A stretch of 29,919 bases of DNA, from the IMG/VR virus record IMGVR_UViG_3300012919_000025, positions 1-29,919 of that record; one strand, given 5' to 3'. The notes under the pieces are model-generated. The model was not told where the DNA came from, made no database searches, and saw only the letters and a list, made by a program, of their open reading frames with translations. The translations under genes were made by a program, and so were the position numbers. The DNA is from a virus. Positions 23,079-29,919 of this stretch are shown in pieces (position 1 is the stretch's first letter; each line of letters opens with the position of its first letter).

Positions 23079-24155
23079 ATGAATAAATGGTATAAGATTA
23101 AAAATGAAGCTGAAGAAGTAGATGTTTATATCTATGATGAAATCGGCTCTTATGATATTTCTGCAAAATCTTTCATAGATGAAATAAAAGACCATAAAGG
23201 TAAAACTCTTAATATTCATATCAATAGTTTAGGTGGTGAGGTATTTGATGGAATGGCTATTGCTAATGCTATTAAGAATTACAAAGGTAAAACTAGAACT
23301 TACATTGAGGGAATAGCAGCAAGTATTTCAACTGTTATAGCTTTGTCAGCTGATGAAGTTTATATGGCAGAAAACTCCTTATTTATGATACATAATGCTT
23401 GGGGAGGTAGTATGGGAGATGCAAAAGAAATGAGAAAACAAGCTGAATTATTAGACAAAATATCTAATGAAATAGCTCGTATATACACAAAGAAATCATC
23501 ATTACCTCAAGATAAGATATTAAGTATGATGAATGAAGAAACATGGTTAGATGCAAAGGAAGCTAAAGATATGGGCTTTGTAGATTATATAACAGAGCCA
23601 GTTAAGGTAGCAGCTAAGTATGATATTAGTAATTTCAAAAATATTACAGACGATAAAATCAAATCAATAATTAATCAAAATCAAATAAAAATGGCAAAAA
23701 ATGAAAAAAGTCTTTTAGAAGACATCAAAGCACTTTTTGTAAAGAATGAAAGTATCAATAATGGTTCTTATGATGATGATAAAAAATCAGAAATGGAGGA
23801 CGATGACAAGATGGCTGAAGTGCCAGCAGAAGTACTGAAATCTTTAGAAGAGTTGAAATCAAGAGTAGATGATTTAGAATCTAAAATAGATTCAATGAGT
23901 GGTCAAGTAGGTGAGAAAGAAGAAGAAAATGCTTCTTTGAAAGCTGAATTAGTTGACGCTAAGGGTGAGTTAGAAACTGCAAATGATACAGTTTTAGCTT
24001 TAGGAAAAGAATTATCAAGAGTAAATGCAACTGGTACTTCTGTTTCAAATGACAAAGACCCTTCTCCAATTAAAGCAGAAACATCACTAGATAGTAACAG
24101 TATAGCAATGAACAGTTTAGCAGAGGCTATTCGTTCTCGTTATGTGAATAGATAA
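23079..24155 (+). CDS. ClpP-like prohead protease with C-terminal scaffold
   Basis: This 358-aa protein matures the capsid. Residues 1-180 form an S14 (ClpP) fold: INSLGGEVFDGMAIANAI (48-65), the nucleophile Ser82 in GIAASIST (78-85), His105 in MIHNAWGG (103-110), and a probable third residue Asp158 in ETWLDAKEA. The C-terminal 150 residues are Glu/Lys/Asp-rich coiled coil (LKSLEELKSRVDDLESK, EKEEENASLKAELVDAKGEL), as expected for scaffolding delta-domain function. A second ATG with its own leader lies between the domains. It precedes the capsid gene by 31 nt. Confidence 0.85.
   Translation: MNKWYKIKNEAEEVDVYIYDEIGSYDISAKSFIDEIKDHKGKTLNIHINSLGGEVFDGMAIANAIKNYKGKTRTYIEGIAASISTVIALSADEVYMAENSLFMIHNAWGGSMGDAKEMRKQAELLDKISNEIARIYTKKSSLPQDKILSMMNEETWLDAKEAKDMGFVDYITEPVKVAAKYDISNFKNITDDKIKSIINQNQIKMAKNEKSLLEDIKALFVKNESINNGSYDDDKKSEMEDDDKMAEVPAEVLKSLEELKSRVDDLESKIDSMSGQVGEKEEENASLKAELVDAKGELETANDTVLALGKELSRVNATGTSVSNDKDPSPIKAETSLDSNSIAMNSLAEAIRSRYVNR
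23691..24155 (+). CDS. Nested scaffolding protein from internal start
   Basis: An in-frame ATG at Met205 of the protease gene is preceded by AAAATCAAATAAAA, the same 14 nt that precedes the capsid gene ATG at 24187. Initiation here would give a 154-aa free scaffold, MAKNEKSLLEDIKALFVKN onwards, mostly coiled coil. Lambda Nu3, nested in the gene for the protease C, is the known precedent. Shared leader sequence is what I see; use of the start is inferred. The protein is acidic, as most scaffolds are. Confidence 0.5.
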   Translation: MAKNEKSLLEDIKALFVKNESINNGSYDDDKKSEMEDDDKMAEVPAEVLKSLEELKSRVDDLESKIDSMSGQVGEKEEENASLKAELVDAKGELETANDTVLALGKELSRVNATGTSVSNDKDPSPIKAETSLDSNSIAMNSLAEAIRSRYVNR

Positions 24156-24186
24156 TAATTAATTAATAACTTAAAAATCAAATAAA

Positions 24187-25242
24187 ATGGCAGCAGCAGG
24201 AAATGGTATTAATGTAGCATACAATGGTACATATGCAGCTCAAATGTTATTAGAACCAATTTTCAAATCGGATAACATAATGAGCAACTATACAGTATAT
24301 CCAAATGTAAAGTATAAACAAAATGTTTTACTTGCACCAGGATTACAAAAAATAGTAATGGCGAATGGTGGATGTAGTTCAACAGATAACTCTGGTTCTG
24401 GACTTTCAACTTCATTTGATATTACAGATAAAGTAATTACAGTAGCAGATTGCTCTGTAAAAATGTCTCAATGTTGGGATACTTTCTACAATGAAGTGAT
24501 TGTAGAATCATACAAGTCAGGTATTAATATGCCTAACTTAACTGGAACTGAATTAGCAAGAGTAATTGCAGATAGAGTAAGATTAGGTCTTGCAAGAGAT
24601 GTGGTTAGAGTAATGTGGGGAGGTGATACAACTTCTGGTAATGTTACTTATGCTTGGGCAGATGGATTATTCAAGTTAGCTAATGGTAACATAACAACTT
24701 CAGAATTTCAAGCTTCAGCAGGTACTGGTCATACAGTAGTTAATGGAGCATTAGTTGGAACTGATGTTATGTCTTTATTAGAAGAAGTGTTTACTGAAGC
24801 ACCTACTAACCTACAACAAACACCAGCTAGTGAAAAGAAATTATTTGTAACACCAAATATTTACAATGCTTTCTATGGTCAATTAACTTTAGTAGGACAA
24901 ACTGGTGCAGTAGATTATGGACATTCAGAGGCTCAGTCAGGTGTAAATTACACTAAACTAAGATATAGAGGGATTGAAATAGTTCCTATGTATGAGTGGG
25001 ATACTATCCTAACAGATGGTAATGTTGGTTTATTTGCAAGTGGTGGTGTTAGCTATAAGCAAGGAGTTGTTTATGCAGCTAAATCTAACTTAATGATAGG
25101 TTCAGATGTAACTAGCCCAGAGAATCAATTCAAAATGTTCTATGATGAAGTTTCTGATAATATGTACATCAGAAGTTACTTCAAAATGGGATATCAGTAT
25201 GGCTTTGATTCATTAATGCACGCTGGTTTCATAACTAACTAA
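24187..25242 (+). CDS. Major capsid protein (HK97 fold)
   Basis: This 351-aa protein follows the protease-scaffold gene directly and has the composition of HK97-type capsid proteins. There is an N-terminal arm (AAAGNGINVAYNGTYAAQMLLEPIFKSDNIMSNYTVYPNVKYKQNVLLA), a helix ARVIADRVRLGLARDVVRVMWGGD, then a LFVTPNIYNAF segment and a C-terminal beta region (GVVYAAKSNLMIGSDVTSPENQFKMFYDEVSDNMYIRSYFKMGYQYGFDSLM). I rely on genomic position and layout; sequence identity to a named capsid is not claimed. A strong hairpin follows its stop, consistent with high expression. Confidence 0.85.
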   Translation: MAAAGNGINVAYNGTYAAQMLLEPIFKSDNIMSNYTVYPNVKYKQNVLLAPGLQKIVMANGGCSSTDNSGSGLSTSFDITDKVITVADCSVKMSQCWDTFYNEVIVESYKSGINMPNLTGTELARVIADRVRLGLARDVVRVMWGGDTTSGNVTYAWADGLFKLANGNITTSEFQASAGTGHTVVNGALVGTDVMSLLEEVFTEAPTNLQQTPASEKKLFVTPNIYNAFYGQLTLVGQTGAVDYGHSEAQSGVNYTKLRYRGIEIVPMYEWDTILTDGNVGLFASGGVSYKQGVVYAAKSNLMIGSDVTSPENQFKMFYDEVSDNMYIRSYFKMGYQYGFDSLMHAGFITN

Positions 25243-25252
25243 TAATTGAATA

Positions 25253-25272
25253 GAGGGGGTTTATGCCCCCTC
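25253..25272 (+). terminator. Rho-independent-type terminator after capsid gene
   Basis: GAGGGGG (25253-25259), a 6-nt loop TTTATG, then CCCCCTC (25266-25272) form a perfect 7-bp GC-rich stem in an otherwise AT-rich genome. It lies 10 nt after the capsid stop. The following sequence ATATTTAC is T-rich but has no long T run. It probably stops or attenuates transcription after the capsid gene. Confidence 0.75.
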
Positions 25273-25300
25273 ATATTTACTAACCTTAAAATTAAAAGAT

Positions 25301-25870
25301 ATGGCAATAGACCAAGGTATAGCTATAGGCTGTACAGATATAAATAGAAAAGGAGGACTAAGATATGTTGCCTTAAAATCTTGGGCTGAATTAAGTGGAA
25401 ATACTTTTGTATTTTCTAATACAGACCATACTTGTTCATCAGTAGGTGGTGCAGAAACTGCTTACTTATACGAATTCAAAGATGAAACTGCTAAGTTAGA
25501 TGTGTCAGGAACAAAAGAGAATGGCCAAACAACTTATGAAGTTAAGATTGAAATGTATATACCAAGGTTATAAGGTGCAAAATTACAAGAACTAATGCAG
25601 GCTCAAGACGAATGTTTAATCGCAGTTTGTCAAGATACTAATGGTACTAATTGGATATTAGGTATTTCTGAAGCATTTGAAAATGTAGATGTAAATTACA
25701 GAAACCAAACATTTGGAACATTAAGTGCATTAGAAGGTAGTACTGGTGCTGCTTTTACAGAAGAAAATGGTATAACTGTTACTTTTATGGCAAGACAATT
25801 TGAATTACCAAGAGAATATACTGGTTCATTCACAGTTGATACTGCTGCTTTAACAGTAACTTTATCATAA
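25301..25870 (+). pseudogene. Tail-tube/head-decoration-like gene split by in-frame TAA
   Basis: Two adjacent reading segments are in the same frame and read as one protein of about 189 residues. The first (25301-25573) ends EVKIEMYIPRL and stop TAA at 25571-25573. The next, without a frame change, continues GAKLQELMQAQDECLIAVCQDTNGTNWILGISEAFENVDVNYR to 25870. The joined sequence resembles tube-type proteins of Bacteroidota phages, in which a Y-I-P-R/K-L strand leads into K-L-x-E-L. A separate restart at ATG 25595 is possible. Causes could be a point mutation (CAA, GAA or AAA to TAA), sequencing error, or stop-codon readthrough. Other genes use TAA as a normal stop, so reassignment is unlikely. 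Confidence 0.6.
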
Positions 25871-25879
25871 TTTAATAAA

Positions 25880-25927
25880 GGAGAGAGGTTTTAGACTTGC
25901 ATTTCTGAGACAAGGTATCCTCTCTCC
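25880..25927 (+). other. Long stem-loop in the gap before the portal operon
   Basis: GGAGAGAGG (25880-25888) is the exact reverse complement of CCTCTCTCC (25919-25927). The 30-nt loop holds a short inner helix CTTG/CAAG (25896-25899 and 25911-25914). The 66-nt gap between the tube-like gene and the 86-aa gene is mostly this structure. No T run follows, so it may be a terminator, an RNA processing site or another RNA element rather than a simple terminator. Confidence 0.5.
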
Positions 25928-25936
25928 AATATTAAT

Positions 25937-26197
25937 ATGGCTTGTTGTAACAATAAACAAGAATTGATACCTATATTTGTAGAAATAAATAAATACTTAG
26001 ATATGGCAAAATATGAAGCAAAAAAACAAAGTGGTAGAACAACTTACAATGGTTATCATTTTGTTTGGAGAAAAGCTAGTCAAGAAGAATTGGCCTTTGC
26101 TTATGAAGAGCTAGGTCTAAAAAAATTTGTAAACAAACTAGACAATGAAAAAACAACCAAAAAAACAAAAAACAGAAGTAAGAGTAAAAAAGAATAA
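25937..26197 (+). CDS. Hypothetical protein, 86 aa
   Basis: This small protein begins MACCNNKQELIPIFVEINKYLDM and ends in a run of Lys, Thr, Asn, Arg and Ser. Its centre contains TTYNGYHFVWRKASQEELAFAYEELGLKKFVNKL, an alpha/beta-looking element. The final 53 nt overlap the start of the portal gene in a different frame; both frames encode Lys-rich sequence there. It is not recognised. A structural or head-assembly role is inferred from position just before the portal gene. Confidence 0.55.
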   Translation: MACCNNKQELIPIFVEINKYLDMAKYEAKKQSGRTTYNGYHFVWRKASQEELAFAYEELGLKKFVNKLDNEKTTKKTKNRSKSKKE

Positions 26198-27665
26198 AGA
26201 TAACATTCTATCTTATGGAGTTTTTAATCTTGCAGTTCCTGAACATATTCAAGAACCAAAAGATATAGAAAACATTCCTACTGAATGGATACCTTGGGGA
26301 GATGATAATCTATTTCCACAATATTTAGCAGAGCTAAAAAGACAATCACCAACACACAGAGCAATACTAACACAAAAAACTACCTTTACTGCAGGAAGAG
26401 GTTTCAGTACCAGTGATGAAAATTTAGAAAAATGTTTTCATAAGGTCAATGCTGATAATGAAACTATGAGAGAAGTATGGAAAAAGTTAGTAGATGATTA
26501 CTATGCTTTTGGAAATGCTTTTTTAGAAATAGTATTGTATGATGGTGGTATGAATGTATATCATATTGATGCAACAAAGGTAAGAATAGCAAAAGATAAG
26601 AAAGGTATATACATTAATCCTGATTGGACACAACCTTTTGCAGATATAGATGAATTAGATTACCTATGTTTCTATCCAAATATGATGAATAGTAGAGCAG
26701 TTATACAATTCAAAGATTATGAACCTACTTTCAACTACTATGGTTTACCTGATTACATTGGTAGTTTAGAACATATTGCTATTGATTACGAAATAGGTAA
26801 ATGGAATCATAGTAAATTTAGAAATAGCTTTCAACCAAGTGCGATTATAGAAATCAATGGTGATATGTCGCAAGAAGAGGCTAAGAAGATGGTTAAAGAG
26901 GCACAAAGAAAGTTTTTAGGTGAGGGTAATCAAGGTAAGATAATGTTCATTGTAAAGGGTAGTGGGGACACCACACCAGCTAATGTACAAATTATTAAAG
27001 ACGACCAAGATGGTAGTTGGGACACCTTACAGACCCTTACAGTGCAAGCTATACATACTGCACACAGATGGCAACCTGCTTTAAGTGGTGTAGTATCAGC
27101 AGGTAAAATGAATTCTACTGGTGCTGAAATTAGAATAGCTTATGAAATAGTACAAAATATAGTTGTTAATGAAACAACAGAAGTATTTTTACAAACTATA
27201 TCAGACCTATATGAAAAAATAGGTTACGATACAACTGATTTAGAGGTAATATATGAGCCACCAATTAGTTATCTATCAGATATAAAACCACAAGAGGTTA
27301 TGACTATCAATGAGCAGAGAGAAATATTAGGACAAGAACCAATTGATGGCGGTGATAGATTTTATGCAGAGATAACCAAAGGTGGTGGTGGCTCTGACAA
27401 AGTTGTTGCACCAGTACAAACTAATGAAGAGGGAGAAAGTGTAGAAAACACAAACTCAGAGGCACAAGCTACATTAAGAGGTTCTGTAGGTGGTGTGACT
27501 GGTATATTATCTATACAAGAAAAGGTATCACAAGGGATAACAGAGTACAATTCAGCTATTGCTATATTGAAAACTATTTATGGTTTTACACAAGAAGAGG
27601 CTGAAGCAATACTAGGAACTCCTATACAAGAATTTAGTGATGAACAACAAACAGTAGAAGAATAA
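26145..27665 (+). CDS. Portal protein
   Basis: This 506-aa protein is the ring at the capsid vertex through which DNA passes. The N-terminal region contains SYGVFNLAVPEHIQEP, then WIPWGDDNLFPQYLAELKRQSPTHRAILTQKTTFTAGRGF, a recognisable portal pattern. The core has YYAFGNAFLEIVLYDGG, YHIDATKVRIAKDKKGIYINPDW and a WNHSKFRNSFQPSAIIEINGDMSQEEAKKM clip/stem part. The C-terminal 90 residues are acidic and helical. It starts within the preceding small gene and ends in a TAATG junction with the next gene. Its place downstream of the capsid gene is unusual, since portals usually precede it. Confidence 0.85.
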   Translation: MKKQPKKQKTEVRVKKNKDNILSYGVFNLAVPEHIQEPKDIENIPTEWIPWGDDNLFPQYLAELKRQSPTHRAILTQKTTFTAGRGFSTSDENLEKCFHKVNADNETMREVWKKLVDDYYAFGNAFLEIVLYDGGMNVYHIDATKVRIAKDKKGIYINPDWTQPFADIDELDYLCFYPNMMNSRAVIQFKDYEPTFNYYGLPDYIGSLEHIAIDYEIGKWNHSKFRNSFQPSAIIEINGDMSQEEAKKMVKEAQRKFLGEGNQGKIMFIVKGSGDTTPANVQIIKDDQDGSWDTLQTLTVQAIHTAHRWQPALSGVVSAGKMNSTGAEIRIAYEIVQNIVVNETTEVFLQTISDLYEKIGYDTTDLEVIYEPPISYLSDIKPQEVMTINEQREILGQEPIDGGDRFYAEITKGGGGSDKVVAPVQTNEEGESVENTNSEAQATLRGSVGGVTGILSIQEKVSQGITEYNSAIAILKTIYGFTQEEAEAILGTPIQEFSDEQQTVEE

Positions 27666-28252
27666 TGGCAAATTACAGACAATATATAAACCTGGTTACT
27701 GCACAACAAGTAATTGCTAATGTATTCACAAATGAAAATACTGATGAATATTTAATTACTGATGATTTAATTACTATAACAGAATTAACTCATTTGAAAC
27801 CAGTATTAGGTTTGAAATTTTATGAAGAATTAAAATTACAAAATAATAATGGTACATTAACTGCAGATAATCAAGAACTAATGACATACTTTTTACAACC
27901 TGCATTAGAATGGTTAGTAAGATTTGAAAGTGTCAATGAAATACAAAATAACTCTACAAGTCAAGGTATAGTACAAAACATATCAGATTTTAGTAATCCT
28001 TTGTCGCCACCTCAACTTGCAGATTATGTACAAGATACCTATAGAAAGGCTAAAGTAATGTTAAATGATATGATACATTACCTTAAACACGAAGACCAAA
28101 CTGGTAAGTTTCCAACATACGAACAACATGGCCCTTGTAATAATGATTCGACTTGGAAAAATCATGGATTAATAATGTATGATGATTATCATTTGAGAGA
28201 AAGATTAAGTAGTTATAGGTACTGGAAATATGGGCCGAAGTCAATTTATTAA
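27665..28252 (+). CDS. Head-tail connector-like protein (DUF6712-type)
   Basis: This 195-aa protein follows the portal directly. Its helical composition and the segments MANYRQYINLVTAQQVIANVFTNENTDEYLITDDLITITELTHLKPVLGLKFYEEL and TYFLQPALEWLVRFESVNEIQNNSTSQGIVQNI resemble small adaptor proteins that bind the portal and close the head. I associate this layout with head-tail connector proteins of Bacteroidota phages. The C-terminus has KFPTYEQHGPCNNDSTW. It begins on the TAATG junction with the portal stop and is followed by a 19-nt gap. Confidence 0.6.
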   Translation: MANYRQYINLVTAQQVIANVFTNENTDEYLITDDLITITELTHLKPVLGLKFYEELKLQNNNGTLTADNQELMTYFLQPALEWLVRFESVNEIQNNSTSQGIVQNISDFSNPLSPPQLADYVQDTYRKAKVMLNDMIHYLKHEDQTGKFPTYEQHGPCNNDSTWKNHGLIMYDDYHLRERLSSYRYWKYGPKSIY

Positions 28253-28271
28253 CTAAAAAAAATATAAAAAA

Positions 28272-28643
28272 ATGAGTCAAGAACCTTTAAGTATGAATTC
28301 ACAAACTGCAGATGTAAAAGCTGCTAGTTTAATGTATGACCAATTAGGAAAATGTGGTGCGGTAGTGATACTGCCAGGAGAAACTTGGACTGCAGCTGAT
28401 GGGTCAGGTGATACAATTAGTAGAATACATATAGTAAATTCAGGTCCAAGTGCAAAAAATGCAACCTTATCTGTAACTAGAACTACTGGTTATAAAAATG
28501 CTAGTAATAATTCATTACAAGGATTAGTAAGTACTTTACAATATACAGATAACACTATAATCTATGGTAATTTTGATAGAGTAGGTGTAGGAGAATTAGA
28601 AGGAGCATTAGTAATAGGATATTTAGATTGTAATTTAAGTTAA
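28272..28643 (+). CDS. Hypothetical beta-rich protein, 123 aa
   Basis: This small protein is rich in Gly, Ser, Thr and Val and has alternating hydrophobic residues, suggesting beta-sheet. GAVVILPGETWTAADGSGDTISRIHIVNSGPSAKNATLSVTRTTG at about residues 28-73 is typical of a small virion-associated immunoglobulin-like or decoration domain. The final segment ELEGALVIGYLDCNLS is hydrophobic. It lies between the connector and a Cys-rich structural protein. A head-decoration function is inferred and uncertain. Confidence 0.5.
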   Translation: MSQEPLSMNSQTADVKAASLMYDQLGKCGAVVILPGETWTAADGSGDTISRIHIVNSGPSAKNATLSVTRTTGYKNASNNSLQGLVSTLQYTDNTIIYGNFDRVGVGELEGALVIGYLDCNLS

Positions 28644-28644
28644 T

Positions 28645-29298
28645 ATGCCTTGTTTACAATGTGATAATGGTAAATGGAAGTTTGGAAAAACTGGTGAATG
28701 CAAATACACTAGTAAAGAAACTTGTGAGGCTGACAATGCTAGTTACTATGCTGAAACCTATAATGACTATCCTGAATCTGCAAGTAATAATGCTTGTAAG
28801 GTTTTGAAATGGAGAGAAGAACACGGTGATGAGGTTAAAGGAATGACAAGGGTAGGTTGGAATAGAGCAAACCAGCTCTGCTCAAAAGAAAAGTTGAGTA
28901 GAAGAACGATTGCAAGAATGGCTAGTTTCAAAAGACACGAAAAGAATGCAGAGGTTTCAGAAGAAAACAAAGCTACACCTTGGAAAGACGCAGGATATGT
29001 AGCTTGGCTAGGTTGGGGAGGTACAAGTGGTGTTAATTGGGCTATAAAAAAATTAGAATCAATTGACAAAAAGAAGAATGATGCTAGTCACGATTTGCAT
29101 ATTGACCTTACTAATGAAATGATGGAACAATTGCACGATACTGGTGAATTAGAAACATTAGTAGAAGAAGATGGTAAGGAAATGTTTGTAAAAATAACAT
29201 TTGGTAGAGAAGATATAAATGATATAATAAATGCTAGTAACTATTTTACTAGAAAGTATAAAAATTATTTAGAAAAGTATGGCTATAAACGAACATAA
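28645..29298 (+). CDS. Head-morphogenesis accessory protein, 217 aa
   Basis: The N-terminus PCLQCDNGKWKFGKTGECKYTSKETCEADN holds four Cys residues in a pattern common at the start of phage head proteins. The middle (about 42-95) has NNACKVLKWREEHGDEVKGMTRVGWNRANQLCSKEKLSRRTIARMASFKRHEKN, the 'x-R-A-x-x-L-x-x-x-x-x-L-S-x-x-T-I-x-R-M-x-x-F-x-x-R-H' element known from prohead proteases and related head proteins. A W-L-G-W-G-G motif follows (PWKDAGYVAWLGWGGTSGVNWA). The C-terminal 70 residues are acidic then helical. It may act in capsid maturation or as a virion component; I see no protease catalytic triad. It overlaps the next gene by 20 nt. Confidence 0.55.
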   Translation: MPCLQCDNGKWKFGKTGECKYTSKETCEADNASYYAETYNDYPESASNNACKVLKWREEHGDEVKGMTRVGWNRANQLCSKEKLSRRTIARMASFKRHEKNAEVSEENKATPWKDAGYVAWLGWGGTSGVNWAIKKLESIDKKKNDASHDLHIDLTNEMMEQLHDTGELETLVEEDGKEMFVKITFGREDINDIINASNYFTRKYKNYLEKYGYKRT

Positions 29299-29914
29299 AA
29301 ATTTAGATGGTGATAACTTGCATGTACCTAAAGGTTTTACTGATGCAGTAAATAATAGTGTGTGTACAAAAAATGGTTCAGGTGCAGTAGAATGGAAACC
29401 TATTGCTACAACTGGTTTTGGTCAAAGAATTGTGTTGGACTTTAGTGGTTATGCAACTGCACTAATTAATCTTTACAAATATCCAGTACAACAATCTTCA
29501 AACAACGCACCATTTAATTTGAATACAGGTTATGGTAGTGCTACAATTGGTTCAAACACACAAGGTAGAAGTGCATTGAATCAAAGAGTTTGTAAAGTTA
29601 TGGCTACAAATGTTACTTGTGCAGTATGGAAAGGATGGATAACAAGTTCTGGTACTGATAACATTACATTAGCTTTAGTTAAATGGACACCTACTGATAA
29701 TGAAAGTAGTGCCTTGACTGCAACTGAAATTGGTAGTGTAACAGTAACACCAAATGGTTCAAGTGTAACAAGAGCATTTGAAGTAACTTCATTTACCAAC
29801 GCTGATTTAACTGCAGGTGATATTGTTATGCCTATGATAAAAGCTGCAACAGAAAGTGAAGAGGGAGTAACTGCTTATTTTAATAGTTCAATACAATTAG
29901 TAATAACAAGTTAA
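29279..29914 (+). CDS. Virion structural (fibre/appendage-like) protein, 211 aa
   Basis: The protein begins INEHKNLDGDNLHVPKGFTDAVNNSVCTKNGSGAVEWKPI, a start similar to some phage fibre or head-appendage proteins, where H-x-P-K-G-F-x-x-A and a W precede a beta region. The rest is low in charge, rich in Thr, Ser, Asn, Ala and Val, and strand-like (LDFSGYATALINLY, VTCAVWKGWITSSGTDNITLALVKW). It lies 20 nt inside the previous gene and stops at 29914, so it is complete within the window. The specific role is not decidable. Confidence 0.55.
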   Translation: MAINEHKNLDGDNLHVPKGFTDAVNNSVCTKNGSGAVEWKPIATTGFGQRIVLDFSGYATALINLYKYPVQQSSNNAPFNLNTGYGSATIGSNTQGRSALNQRVCKVMATNVTCAVWKGWITSSGTDNITLALVKWTPTDNESSALTATEIGSVTVTPNGSSVTRAFEVTSFTNADLTAGDIVMPMIKAATESEEGVTAYFNSSIQLVITS

Positions 29915-29919
29915 AAAAA

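Noticed and set aside
25301-25870. Genome-wide reassignment of TAA to a sense codon
   Set aside because: Most other genes in the window end in TAA at sensible places, with adjacent restarts, so TAA works as a normal stop.

Overview
The window is one stretch of a tailed double-stranded DNA phage genome. Every gene I accept lies on the + strand. Genes are packed with ATGA/TAATG junctions or short overlaps, and no stretch above 300 bases lacks a gene. The phage looks siphovirus-like: it has a tape measure, HK97-type capsid genes and a large terminase, and no sheath or baseplate genes were seen. The host is probably a Bacteroidota/flavobacterium. This is an inference from the AT-rich sequence, A-rich leaders (such as AAATAAAATG) in place of Shine-Dalgarno sites, a DUF3127-like protein, and head and tail proteins resembling those of Bacteroidota phages. 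I see no integrase, DNA polymerase, helicase, lysis gene, tRNA or CRISPR, so the genome probably continues outside the window or the phage leans on its host.

Layout. (1) 17-4892, early/replication-recombination: small unknown genes, a DUF3127/SSB-like protein, a possible strand-annealing protein, a PD-(D/E)XK nuclease with Cas4-like cysteines, three HTH proteins, a replisome-organizer-like protein, a T-fold protein, a small membrane protein and a NinG/Rap-like protein. (2) 4972-8828, base modification: QueD, QueE, a small membrane protein, a phosphoribosyltransferase-FolE fusion, a GT-B glycosyltransferase and a DpdA-like transglycosylase. (3) 8795-10909, packaging: ParB-like protein, candidate small terminase, large terminase. 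(4) 10957-22265, tail: a tail assembly chaperone with a likely -1 frameshift on T9, large tail proteins, a fibre-like protein and the tape measure. (5) 22273-29914, head: three small genes, a ClpP-like protease fused to a scaffold with a probable nested scaffold start, the major capsid protein, a terminator, a tail-tube-like gene split by an in-frame TAA, the portal, a connector and accessory structural proteins.

How it fits together. FolE, QueD and QueE should convert GTP to 7-carboxy-7-deazaguanine. No QueC is visible here, so the base would stop at the carboxy form unless the host supplies QueC. DpdA would exchange it into DNA, and the glycosyltransferase encoded just before DpdA could decorate it further. 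A glycosylated 7-deazaguanine in phage DNA is the most novel possibility in the window. By eye I also find no GATC anywhere in the 29.9 kb, which suggests pressure from a GATC-cutting restriction system. Structural oddities are the head genes lying downstream of the tail genes, the T9 frameshift, the split tube gene and the nested scaffold start that shares a 14-nt leader with the capsid gene.
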